A stretch of 51,580 nt of DNA. Source: an uncultured Dysosmobacter sp. GTDB lineage: Bacteria > Bacillota > Clostridia > Oscillospirales > Oscillospiraceae. Under the pieces are notes generated by a model. It saw only the letters and a program-made list of their open reading frames with translations. It did not search any database and was not told the origin of the DNA. The DNA lies in contig CAKTOO010000021.1 in assembly GCA_934590165.1 (NCBI GenBank), positions 1 to 51,580 of the forward strand. Reading direction: 5' to 3'. The translations under genes were made by a program, and so were the position numbers. Position 1 is the first letter of the stretch, and the number at the start of each line of letters is the position of its first letter. Below are positions 24,332-31,983 of this stretch, in pieces.

Positions 24332-25228
24332 TCAGACGTGGATGCCGCCCACGAAATATGTATTATAGTAGCCGCTGGTCAGGTCGCTGATGATGACACC
24401 ATTGCTCTTGGAAGAGGAGGAATGGATGAACTGGCCGCCGCCGATGTAGATGCCGGCGTGGGAGCAGGCCTTACCGGCGTTGCGGCTGGGATCATTAAAG
24501 AACACCAGGTCACCGGGCTGCAGCTCACCGAGCGAATACACCCGGCTGCCGATGCCGCTCAGCCACTGGCTGGTGGCGGAATGCGGCAGAGAATAGCCGT
24601 GCTGGCTGTACACATACATGGTGAAGCCGGAGCAGTCAAAGCCGCTGGGGGAGGCACCGCCGTAGACGTAGCGGGTACCCAGATGCTGCATGGCGGTGTC
24701 CACAATGCAGATGTTGGAGGCGGAGGAAGAGGAGTCCTTTGTCAGGTCCAGGAAGTCGCTGCGGATATAGCCCTCGGTGCCGTACTGGCAGGTGACATCG
24801 TACCAGCCGTCCACCAAGCCGTTGACGGTGACGATCGTGCCGGCATTCACGCTGGCCAGGACCTCCGCCTCGGTGGAGACACCGGAACGAACGTTGACGC
24901 CGTCGCCGTTGACGCGGCCATAGGTTTCAAACACATTGTCCTGGTCCACCAGCAGATAGTCGGCAGAGACATAGCCGGTCTTGCCGTTGTAGGCGACCTG
25001 ATACCAACCCTCAGTGGTGTCGTCCAGAATAGCGACAGCCACGCTCTTATCCAGGGTGGTGATGATCTCGGAGGAAGTGGAGGCCTCGGCGCGCATTCTC
25101 AGGGAGGAGCCGGTGGTACAGCCGGCTCCGATGGCGACGTCGGCGGCCATAGTGTGAGCGGTCAGCAGCAGGGTCATGGTACCGGTGAGAAACAGGACCT
25201 TTGCTGCCTTGCCTGCGAAGTGTGTCAT
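24332..25228 (-). CDS. Secreted SH3b-SH3b-NlpC/P60 peptidoglycan hydrolase
   Basis: 298 residues. Signal peptide (about 1-28, ending HTMAA), two bacterial SH3 domains (about 34-95 and 101-162, each with an RMRAEAST- or NVRSGVST-type start and a WY(Q/D)V core), a Ser-rich linker, and a C-terminal NlpC/P60 domain (about 175-298). Catalytic Cys in GFDCSGF, His in CSHAGIYIGGG and a polar third residue in FIHSSS. The family cuts D-Glu-meso-DAP or related stem-peptide bonds. The ATG is 8 bases from AAAGGAAG. It follows the 102-residue gene by 54 bases and may be co-transcribed with it. Confidence 0.93.
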   Translation of the reverse strand: MTHFAGKAAKVLFLTGTMTLLLTAHTMAADVAIGAGCTTGSSLRMRAEASTSSEIITTLDKSVAVAILDDTTEGWYQVAYNGKTGYVSADYLLVDQDNVFETYGRVNGDGVNVRSGVSTEAEVLASVNAGTIVTVNGLVDGWYDVTCQYGTEGYIRSDFLDLTKDSSSSASNICIVDTAMQHLGTRYVYGGASPSGFDCSGFTMYVYSQHGYSLPHSATSQWLSGIGSRVYSLGELQPGDLVFFNDPSRNAGKACSHAGIYIGGGQFIHSSSSKSNGVIISDLTSGYYNTYFVGGIHV

Positions 25229-25282
25229 GGTGTACGCTTCCTTTCATGATCTTTTGTTAAGGGGGGAAAGGCGGTGGGAGAA

Positions 25283-25591
25283 TTATTTCTCCTTGCCGGC
25301 CAGGGCGCGGTCCAGCCAGATGGCGGCCACATCCATGGCTGCGTACAGACTGTCTTTTTCGCTCTTCTTGACCACGCGGTCACGGGATTTCAGGTTGGGG
25401 TCGGTCAGCTGCAGCTGGACGGAGACCTTGGTGGCCACGTTCAGGTCCTGCTCCTTCTTGCTCTCCAGCACCTGCATCATGATGATATATTTCTCAGCCA
25501 TCGTACCGTAGTAGATCAGGTTATCGACACGGCGGAGAGGATGGCCCTTGTACATGAGACCTTCTGCCTTTGCAGACTTGGTTTCAGGCAT
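25283..25591 (-). CDS. Conserved hypothetical protein, 102 residues
   Basis: I do not recognise a family. Soluble, charged, with no signal peptide or membrane segment. Basic N-terminus, a central YYGTMAEKYIIMMQVLESKKE helix-like segment and a C-terminal Lys-rich end. The ATG follows AAGGGAG by 7 bases, and a near-consensus promoter lies directly upstream, so it is a real gene. Followed by the NlpC/P60 gene on the same strand after 54 bases with no clear terminator. Confidence 0.75.
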   Translation of the reverse strand: MPETKSAKAEGLMYKGHPLRRVDNLIYYGTMAEKYIIMMQVLESKKEQDLNVATKVSVQLQLTDPNLKSRDRVVKKSEKDSLYAAMDVAAIWLDRALAGKEK

Positions 25592-25623
25592 GAAAACACT
25601 CCCTTGAAAAATTTTGTAACCAA

Positions 25624-25652
25624 ATTGTAACAGATTTTATCCACTTTGTCAA
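25624..25652 (-). promoter_or_regulatory. Promoter of the 102-residue protein gene
   Basis: Consensus TTGACA (25647-25652), 17-base spacer, TACAAT (25624-25629). Confidence 0.85.
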
Positions 25653-25692
25653 CGTTTGGTGACAGACAAATGGTGGAAATTCCAAAGAAGAC

Positions 25693-25727
25693 AAAAAATC
25701 CCCCGCAGGGAATATCCCTGCGGGGGG
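25693..25727 (-). terminator. Terminator of ireB
   Basis: 12-bp perfect stem (25700-25711 with 25715-25726), ATA loop, then TTTTTT on the minus strand. Confidence 0.88.
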
Positions 25728-25739
25728 GCCATCATAAAA

Positions 25740-25985
25740 TCACTGTCCCAAGTACTTTCGGACCAATACTTGCAGCAGCTCATCCCGGTCAATCTTGCGG
25801 ATGAGGGTGCGGGCATTGTTGTGGTTGGTGATATAGGTGGGGTCCTCGGAGAGGATATAGCCCACGATCTGATTGATGGGGTTATAGCCCTTTTCCTCCA
25901 ATGCCTGATAGACAGTGGTCAGAATGTGGCGGATCTCCGCGTCCTTCTCCATTGCGATGCTGAATTTCCGGGTATAATCGTCCAT
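25740..25985 (-). CDS. ireB: IreB family regulatory phosphoprotein
   Basis: 81 residues, full length for the IreB (DUF965/YrzL) family. In Enterococcus IreB is a substrate of the PASTA kinase IreK and negatively affects cephalosporin resistance. Here MDDYTRKFSIAM, the GYNPINQIVGYILSEDPTYIT core and RKIDRDELL match the family; threonines near the N-terminus (such as Thr5) are the type phosphorylated. It starts 8 bases after AAAGGTGG. Usually it neighbours alaS or ruvX, but here it stands alone with its own promoter and terminator. The FHA-RodA fusion elsewhere in the window is a possible member of the same kinase network. Confidence 0.93.
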   Translation of the reverse strand: MDDYTRKFSIAMEKDAEIRHILTTVYQALEEKGYNPINQIVGYILSEDPTYITNHNNARTLIRKIDRDELLQVLVRKYLGQ

Positions 25986-26032
25986 GCAGACACCACCTTT
26001 CTTTTCTGTAGAAAAACCTGGAATACAGAACT

Positions 26033-26061
26033 AGTATACTCGTTTTTTTCCAAACTGTAAA
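26033..26061 (-). promoter_or_regulatory. Promoter of ireB
   Basis: TTTACA (26056-26061), 17-base spacer, TATACT (26033-26038). Confidence 0.8.
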
Positions 26062-26071
26062 GCATTTTCCC

Positions 26072-26112
26072 AAAAATCTTTTGCTCCCCGCTGCTTGGCG
26101 GAGAGCAAAAGA
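26072..26112 (-). terminator. Original terminator of pheS-pheT
   Basis: Stem arms TTTTGCTC and GAGCAAAA with inner CCGC/GCGG pairing, then GATTTTT on the minus strand. It lies 13 bases past the orphan pheT end (26123), not the functional pheT stop (26330). The orphan copy therefore sits at the ancestral gene end. Confidence 0.85.
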
Positions 26113-26122
26113 TTCGGGTTCG

Positions 26123-26188
26123 TTACCGCAGGACGGCGCCCAACTGGGCCTTCAGCAGCTCCAGAATGTTCTTTACATCCGCGTCAGC
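26123..26188 (-). pseudogene. Orphan copy of the pheT C-terminus
   Basis: Encodes 21 residues and a stop that match the PheT end except Ala-Gln for Thr-Glu; two of six base changes are synonymous. It has no start of its own. Next to the original terminator, so probably the ancestral tail, displaced by cassette B. Confidence 0.8.
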
Positions 26189-26395
26189 CGCCCCCATTTG
26201 ATGCGGGCATCAAATGGGACCCCCAGGGCATTGAATGCTCGGTGGGAATGAATCCCGCCTGCGCCAAGGTTTTGCTGCGCAAAACGCTTGCACGTGCTGC
26301 CGCACGCCCCGCTGTGCGGGGCCCCTGGCTTACCGCAGGACGGCGCCCAATTCAGTCTTCAGCAGCTCCAGGATGTTCTTCACATCCGCGTCAGC
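26123..26395 (-). repeat. Palindromic cassette B with duplicated pheT 3' end
   Basis: Direct copies of a 66-bp segment (functional 26330-26395; orphan 26123-26188; 60 of 66 identical) hold the last 21 codons and stop of pheT. Between are 141 bp: the shared core at 26265-26290 (minus strand arms CAAGCGTTTTGC/GCAAAACCTTG), the block GGCGGGATTCATTCCC (minus strand, 26244-26259) shared with cassette C, and a perfect hairpin near 26193-26216 with arms CCCATTTGATGC/GCATCAAATGGG. Strand is that of the core. Confidence 0.88.
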
Positions 26396-29026
26396 TTCCT
26401 CGGCGGTGAGGTTGCGGTCATCGGCGCGGAGCGTCAGGTTGAAAGCCACGCTCTTTTTGCCCTCGGGGATGCCGGTGCCGGTGTAGATGTCAAACAGGGA
26501 CACTTCCTTCAAGAGGCCCTTGGCGCCCCGGCGGATGCAGTCCTCCAGCACGCCCACGGTGGCGGCCTGGTCGCAGACCACGGCGATGTCCCGGGTGACG
26601 GCGGGGAACTTGGGCAGGGGCTGGTAGATGGGCTCGGGGCCGATGCTCTCGTACAGGGCGTCAAAGCGCAGCTCGGCGGCGTACAGCTCGCAGTCCACGC
26701 CGTAGTTGGCGGCCACGTGGGGATGGACCTGGCCCAGCACGCCCAGCAGGCGGCTGCCGCAATAGACCTTGGCGCAGCGGCCGGGGTGGTAGGAGGGATT
26801 GGCTGTTTCCGCCTCGTAGCGGACACCGGTGATGCGCAGACCCTCCAGCACCAGCTCCACGGTGCCCTTCAGGGTGAAGAAGTCCATGTCGGGACCGTAG
26901 GCGCCCAGAGACAGAACCTTGGGCTCATCGGCCATGCCAGAGCCGTCGTTTTTGGCGAAGTAAGTGCGGCCCAGCTCATAGAGCTTGGCGGACTTGTTGC
27001 GGAAGTTGTAGTTCCGGGTCAAAATCTCCAGCATGGAGGGCAGGGTGGTGGTGCGCATGATGGAGGTGTCCTCGCCCAGGGGGTTCAGGATCTTCAAAGA
27101 ATCCCGCAGGGGGGACTCCTTGGGCAGGTCGATCTTGTCGTAGTAGGTGGGGCTGATGAAGGAGTAGGTGATGATCTCGTTGTAGCCCGCGGTGCGGCAC
27201 AGGGCGCCGATGGCGTTTTCCGCCTTCTGGACGGGAGAGAAGCCCCGGCGCTCGTTCATGCCGGCGTTCAGGGTGTTGGGGATGTTGTTGTAGCCGTAGA
27301 ACCGGGCCACCTCCTCGGCGATGTCGGAGTAGTGCTCCACATCGCTGCGCCAGGAGGGTACCAGGATGGTGTCGCCGTCCAGCTCGAAGCCCAGGGACAG
27401 CAGGATACGGCGCATCTCCGCCTCGCTGACGTTCGTGCCCAACAGGCCGTTGACCTTCTCCGGCTCCAGCTTCACGGTGGTGGGATAGGCATCCTTGGCG
27501 ATGACATCCATGACGCCGTCCACCACCTCACCGGCGCCCAGCAGTTCCACCAGCTCGCAGGCACGCTGGACGGCCTTCATGGTGTTCATGGGGTCCAGGC
27601 CCTTTTCGTACCGGGCGGAGGCCTCGGTGCGCATATTCAGGGCCACGGCGGTGCGGCGGATGGAGGCACCGTTGAAGTTGGCGGATTCAAACAGGACCTG
27701 GGCGGTATCGCCGATGATCTCACTGTTGGCGCCGCCCATGACGCCGGCCACGCACACGGGCTTGTGCTCGTCGCAGATGCACAGCATGTTGGGGGTCAGC
27801 TTGCGCTCATTGCCGTCCAGGGTCTGGATGGTCTCGCCCTCCCGGGCGGTGCGGACCACAATCTTGCCGCCCTCCACGCAGCTGAAGTCGAAGGCATGCA
27901 TGGGCTGGCCGTATTCCAGCATGACGTAGTTGGTGATGTCCACGATGTTGTTGATGGGGCGGACACCGGAATTGCGCAGCCGCTCCCGCATCCAGGCCGG
28001 GGAGGGGCCGATTTTTACGTTTTTCACCAGACGGGCGGTGTACCGGGGGCACAGGTCGGGATCTTCGATCTCAATGTCCACATAGTCGGCAATGCTGCCG
28101 CCGCAGCCCTTGATCTCCGGGGTGTGGAGCTTTAAGGGCTTGCCGAAAGTAGCACTGGCCTCCCGGGCAAGGCCGATGACGCTGAGGCAGTCAGGCCGGT
28201 TGGGGGTGATCTCAAACTCCACCACATGGTCGTTGGCGCCGATGACGGCTGCCATGTCGTCGCCGGGCTTCACGCCGTCCTCATGAAGGACGAAGATGCC
28301 GTCGGCGATGCAGTGGGGGAACTCCTTCTGGTCGGCGTGGAGGTCAGAGAGGGTGCAGATGTGGTTTTTGCCGGTGTCGTAGGCCACCAGATCGCCCTCA
28401 TGGATATTGGCGCAGTCCGTGGAGGCGGCGGCCATGCCGGAGCCGGTGTCCAGAGCGCAGGCCCAGAGAGCCCCGTCCTCGGAGCTGACGGCGGTGACAC
28501 GGGCGGCCACCACCTTGCCGTAAATCTTGTGGCCGGACTGGACATCGGAGGGGATGGAGGGCTTGTCCTTATCCAGGGGGTGATAGTCGTTCAGCAGGGC
28601 CGCGGCCTTGATAACGGCATAGGGATAGTCATGCTCGGCGGTGAGGTTCAGCTCCTTCAAAGAGCACAGCATACCGTTGGACAGCACACCCCGCAGCTTG
28701 CCCTTGGTGATCTTCGCGCCGCCGGGCAGCAGGGAGTTGTGCTTGGCCACGGGCACCATATCGCCCTCGTGGATGTTCCAGGCGCCGGTGACGATCTGGG
28801 TGGGTTCGGCCTCGCCCACATCCAGCTGGCACACCCACATGTGGTCGGAGTCCGGGTGCTTCTCCATCTTTACGATGCGGCCGGCCACTACGTTTTTCAG
28901 CGATTCGTTCAGGACCTCGGTGACCTCCACCTTGGAGCCGGAGAGGGTCATGGCCTCCGCAAAGTCGCGGTCGCTGACAGGCCCGATGTCCACAAATTCA
29001 TTCAGCCATTTACGGGATAATTTCAT
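26330..29026 (-). CDS. pheT: Phenylalanyl-tRNA synthetase beta chain
   Basis: 898 residues, about 90 longer than usual (near 800). Works as a PheS2-PheT2 tetramer to charge tRNA-Phe and to edit Tyr-tRNA-Phe. Order: B1 start, tRNA-binding OB domain (about 40-150; VAGRIVKMEKHPDSDHMWVCQLDVG), then an extra segment (about 155-265; YGKVVAARVTAV ... CANIHEGDLVAY) that resembles a second copy of the same OB domain, B3/B4 editing domain (FEITPNRPDCLSVIGLARE, GVRPINNIVDITNYVMLEYG), B5, catalytic-like core, and C-terminal anticodon-binding fold (FPAVTRDIAVVCD, GKKSVAFNLTL). AGGAGG precedes the ATG. The stop lies at the edge of cassette B, which duplicates the final 66 bp. Confidence 0.97.
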   Translation of the reverse strand: MKLSRKWLNEFVDIGPVSDRDFAEAMTLSGSKVEVTEVLNESLKNVVAGRIVKMEKHPDSDHMWVCQLDVGEAEPTQIVTGAWNIHEGDMVPVAKHNSLLPGGAKITKGKLRGVLSNGMLCSLKELNLTAEHDYPYAVIKAAALLNDYHPLDKDKPSIPSDVQSGHKIYGKVVAARVTAVSSEDGALWACALDTGSGMAAASTDCANIHEGDLVAYDTGKNHICTLSDLHADQKEFPHCIADGIFVLHEDGVKPGDDMAAVIGANDHVVEFEITPNRPDCLSVIGLAREASATFGKPLKLHTPEIKGCGGSIADYVDIEIEDPDLCPRYTARLVKNVKIGPSPAWMRERLRNSGVRPINNIVDITNYVMLEYGQPMHAFDFSCVEGGKIVVRTAREGETIQTLDGNERKLTPNMLCICDEHKPVCVAGVMGGANSEIIGDTAQVLFESANFNGASIRRTAVALNMRTEASARYEKGLDPMNTMKAVQRACELVELLGAGEVVDGVMDVIAKDAYPTTVKLEPEKVNGLLGTNVSEAEMRRILLSLGFELDGDTILVPSWRSDVEHYSDIAEEVARFYGYNNIPNTLNAGMNERRGFSPVQKAENAIGALCRTAGYNEIITYSFISPTYYDKIDLPKESPLRDSLKILNPLGEDTSIMRTTTLPSMLEILTRNYNFRNKSAKLYELGRTYFAKNDGSGMADEPKVLSLGAYGPDMDFFTLKGTVELVLEGLRITGVRYEAETANPSYHPGRCAKVYCGSRLLGVLGQVHPHVAANYGVDCELYAAELRFDALYESIGPEPIYQPLPKFPAVTRDIAVVCDQAATVGVLEDCIRRGAKGLLKEVSLFDIYTGTGIPEGKKSVAFNLTLRADDRNLTAEEADADVKNILELLKTELGAVLR

Positions 29027-29041
29027 CGTTTTCCCCTCCTT

Positions 29042-30067
29042 TTAGAACTGCTCTAAGAAGCGAATATCGTTTTCAAAGATCAAACGCAGGTCGCTGATCT
29101 TGAAGCGGCCCATGGCCATGCGTTCCAGGCCGAAGCCGAAGGCAAAGCCGGAATACACATCCGGGTCGATGCCGCAGTTGCGCAGCACCTTGGGGTGCAC
29201 CATGCCGGCGCCCAGGACCTCGATCCAGCCCTCGCCCTTGCAGGTGGGGCAGCCCTTGCCGCCGCACTTGTGGCACTGAATATCCACTTCGCAGCTGGGC
29301 TCGGTGAAGGGGAAGTGGTGGGGACGGAAACGGGTCTTCGTCTCGGGACCGTAGATCTCCCGGATGACGGCGTTCAGCGTGCCCTTCAAATCCGCCATGG
29401 TGACGCCCTTGTCCACCACCAGGCCCTCGATCTGATGGAACATGGGGGAGTGGGTGGCGTCCACCTCGTCCTTGCGGTACACCCGGCCGGGGGAGATCAT
29501 GCGGATGGGTACGCCGTGCTCCTCCATGGCCCGGATCTGCATGGGAGAGGTCTGGGTCCGCAGCAGGATGCGGGAGTCCTCCGTGAGATAGAAGGTGTCG
29601 GACCACTCCCGGGCGGGGTGGTCATCGGGGGTGTTCAGTTTCGTGAAGTTGTAATCCTCCTGCTCCACCTCAGGGCCGTCGAAAATCTCAAAGCCCATGT
29701 TGATGAAGATCTCCTTGAACTCGTCCAGGGCGGTGTACATGGGGTGCTTGTGGCCTACCTGGGCGCGCTTGCCGGGGATGGTCACGTCCACGGTCTCGGC
29801 GGCCAGCTTGGCCTCCAGGGCCTTTTCCGCCAAGGCGGCGGACTGTACTTCAATGGCCTTTTCCAGCTCAGCTCGGACCTCGTTGGCCAGCTGGCCCATG
29901 ACAGGACGCTCCTCGGGGGAGAGCTTGCCCATCTGCTTGAGGACGGCGGTCAGCGCGCCCTTTTTGCCCAGATACTGGACACGGACGGCCTCCAACTCAC
30001 TGCCGGCCTGGGTGCCGGCAACGGCTTCCAGAGCCTGCTTGCGAATGGCTTCCAGTTGTTCCTTCAT
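29042..30067 (-). CDS. pheS: Phenylalanyl-tRNA synthetase alpha chain
   Basis: 341 residues, full length. N-terminal coiled coil (about 1-85) that binds tRNA, then the class II catalytic core: motif 2 segment RMISPGRVYRKDEVDATHSPMFHQIEGLVVD, and motif 3 GFAFGFGLERMAMGRFKISDLR. A Cys pair set CHKCGGKGCPTCKGEGW (about 275-291) forms a small zinc-type loop found in many PheS. The Ala/Gly at the phenylalanine pocket lies in FAFGFG. Starts behind a T-box leader specific for tRNA-Phe, 15 bases upstream of pheT. Confidence 0.98.
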   Translation of the reverse strand: MKEQLEAIRKQALEAVAGTQAGSELEAVRVQYLGKKGALTAVLKQMGKLSPEERPVMGQLANEVRAELEKAIEVQSAALAEKALEAKLAAETVDVTIPGKRAQVGHKHPMYTALDEFKEIFINMGFEIFDGPEVEQEDYNFTKLNTPDDHPAREWSDTFYLTEDSRILLRTQTSPMQIRAMEEHGVPIRMISPGRVYRKDEVDATHSPMFHQIEGLVVDKGVTMADLKGTLNAVIREIYGPETKTRFRPHHFPFTEPSCEVDIQCHKCGGKGCPTCKGEGWIEVLGAGMVHPKVLRNCGIDPDVYSGFAFGFGLERMAMGRFKISDLRLIFENDIRFLEQF

Positions 30068-30111
30068 AGTCGATGCTCCTCATTATAAAAATATCAATTG
30101 CAAGATCGGGA

Positions 30112-30348
30112 CAAAACAAAAGACCCCTCGTCCCATGTTTGGGACGAAAGGCCATTCCTTCCGCGGTACCACCCAAATTCGTGCCTGACAGCACGCACTT
30201 GCGGCCCCTGTAACGGTGGGCATCCGGCCGTGTCTCCACGGCGGCTCCCGGGCGAACCAAACCGGGCGTCCGCAGTCTGGCTTGCAGCCGGTGACCAGAC
30301 CTCTCTTGGCGGCGTTTACGGTTATTTTCCCGTTCATCGCTCGTATCA
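30112..30348 (-). promoter_or_regulatory. T-box riboswitch leader of pheS-pheT
   Basis: The canonical T-box GGGTGGTACCGCGG (minus strand, about 30162-30175) precedes a terminator with arms TCGTCCCA/TGGGACGA and a T-rich end (near 30113-30150). Stem I upstream contains GGTTCGCC with a likely UUC (Phe) specifier, about 30253-30262. Uncharged tRNA-Phe should promote read-through. Confidence 0.92.
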
Positions 30349-30355
30349 AATACCA

Positions 30356-30384
30356 CTTATAACACACAAAACCGGGAATTGCAA
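30356..30384 (-). promoter_or_regulatory. Promoter of the pheST T-box transcript
   Basis: TTGCAA (30379-30384), 17-base spacer, TATAAG (30356-30361). Confidence 0.75.
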
Positions 30385-30385
30385 G

Positions 30386-30425
30386 AAAAAAATCCCCATC
30401 CCGGCGGATTTCGCCGGGGTGGGGA
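30386..30425 (-). terminator. Terminator of the 470-residue lipoprotein gene
   Basis: 14-bp stem (30393-30406 with 30412-30425) followed by a seven-T run on the minus strand; it directly abuts the pheST promoter. Confidence 0.85.
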
Positions 30426-30430
30426 AAGGC

Positions 30431-31843
30431 TCAACAGGGGACGTGTTCCATGATGATCCGGGCGATCTGCCCACCTTCCATGCAAAAAGTGATGTGGCTG
30501 CCCAGCATTTCTCCGTCTCCCGGATAGATCCAGGCATCGCGGCTGCCGTCGCAGCTCGGGGTAAATGATGCCGTGGGATATACGGCCAGGATGTCCTCCT
30601 CCGTATCGCCGATGCCAACGCCGGCAATGGTTCTGACACCGGACATGCTGCTGTCAATACAGTAGAGAAACTCTCCGCTGCTGTCATCGGCCACGTTGTA
30701 GCGCAGGGTGAGCGTTCCGCAATCCACGGTGTAAACGGTGCCGAAGCCGTCTCCGCCGCCGGTCTCCCGGGAGAACTCGTTCAGCGCGTGTCCCCAGGGG
30801 AAAGCGCCTTCTTGAGGCCCCAGCGTCAGGTACTGGCCTTCGGCCACCATGCAGAAGGGAGCGTAATAGGCATCCTCTCGGGTGTCCTCATAGGCCGTCC
30901 GCATCCGCTCCAGCACGGCCTGCTCCGCTTCGGTTTCCGCCTGACAGTTGTCCAGCGCCGCCAAGAATTCCGCCTGCTCATCCAGAGAGAGCCAGGCGGC
31001 GTGGTAGCCCGGTCCGGCGGTGACGGCGGCCACATGCGGATAGGCATTGCTGTATGGGGAGGTATCCAGCATGGTCAGGAGCTTCAAAAGATCTTCTGGC
31101 CGCTCTATAAAACGCTGGTACAGCAAATCAGAGGGCGCTTCGGCGTAGGCGCCGTCGGCGTGGAGCAGATACAGCACCAGCTGGAGGTCGGAATAGGCGT
31201 CAAAATCGGGGTTGTCAAAGGTATCCCAGTCATATGTAAAGGTGAACACCGTGTCCGCCTCCAGGTCCAGAGCGTCGGAGGGGCAGAAGGAGGTGAACCG
31301 CCACTGGCCGTCCGCCTGCCGCTCATAATCCAAAACCTTTTGAGAGTAGCCGACGGTAGCGCTGGGGCGTTCCCACGCCCAGCTGTCCGCCCAGAAGGTG
31401 AGGGTCACGGTCCAGTGGTTGTCATCCACCGGTTCCGCCGTCACCGTTTTGTCAAGCAGATAGATATTTGTTCCCCGCGCTCCCGGCAGGGCATACAACT
31501 TGCCGCCGATATCCCGGTAGTGGTCCGGGGAGAGGGAGAGTAGATATTCCGCGATGTCCGGGGAAAAGACATACTTCACCCGTTGACCCAGGGCACTGAG
31601 GTTGGACAGCTCTGGATAGACCGTCGAATTGACCCGGTAATAGGTGCCCTCCGGGGTCTCCTGAGCGTCGCTTTCGTCCAGGGGCATGGTGGTCAGGTCA
31701 AACCAGTCATAGGTCTCCGCGGCAAATTCGTAGGCGGAGGGGACATTTGCGGTGGGGGCTTCCGGGGATGGGGGGACGCATTCCTGTTTGGCGCAGCCGG
31801 CCAAAAGAAGCGGGAACAGAAGAAACGCAAACAGACGCTTCAA
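30431..31843 (-). CDS. Putative lipoprotein, function unknown
   Basis: 470 residues. Signal peptide with lipobox LLAGC (Cys at about 17) and a Pro-rich linker, then a large soluble region I do not recognise. It is acidic and rich in Tyr, Trp and Asp, and seems to have two halves: an N-terminal beta-rich part with the WTVTLTFWADSW segment, and a C-terminal part (after about 330) with VGIGDTEEDILAVYP. The latter resembles the repeated modules of small secreted PepSY/SmpA-like proteins, but the match is weak. TTG start at 31843, 9 bases after AGGAGGTG; the ATG nine codons upstream has no ribosome site. Monocistronic, divergent from nnr. Confidence 0.75.
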   Translation of the reverse strand: MKRLFAFLLFPLLLAGCAKQECVPPSPEAPTANVPSAYEFAAETYDWFDLTTMPLDESDAQETPEGTYYRVNSTVYPELSNLSALGQRVKYVFSPDIAEYLLSLSPDHYRDIGGKLYALPGARGTNIYLLDKTVTAEPVDDNHWTVTLTFWADSWAWERPSATVGYSQKVLDYERQADGQWRFTSFCPSDALDLEADTVFTFTYDWDTFDNPDFDAYSDLQLVLYLLHADGAYAEAPSDLLYQRFIERPEDLLKLLTMLDTSPYSNAYPHVAAVTAGPGYHAAWLSLDEQAEFLAALDNCQAETEAEQAVLERMRTAYEDTREDAYYAPFCMVAEGQYLTLGPQEGAFPWGHALNEFSRETGGGDGFGTVYTVDCGTLTLRYNVADDSSGEFLYCIDSSMSGVRTIAGVGIGDTEEDILAVYPTASFTPSCDGSRDAWIYPGDGEMLGSHITFCMEGGQIARIIMEHVPC

Positions 31844-31917
31844 GGGAAACACCTCCTTTGTAATATGCATCTTAGCAGAAGTCCGTCAGGAAGAAATCAC
31901 AATCCGGTAACAGAAGA

Positions 31918-31946
31918 TTGCAATGGAGAGACGAAAACTTTATAAT
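31918..31946 (+). promoter_or_regulatory. Promoter of the nnr operon
   Basis: TTGCAA (31918-31923), 17-base spacer, consensus TATAAT (31941-31946). Confidence 0.85.
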
Positions 31947-31983
31947 AAGGGGGAATTTTGAATCAAAGCGGGAGGAGATCACC

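Noticed and set aside
26288..28135. 615-codon open frame opposite pheT
   Set aside because: Same antisense effect; composition is Gly/His/Ala-rich and the sense strand encodes PheT.
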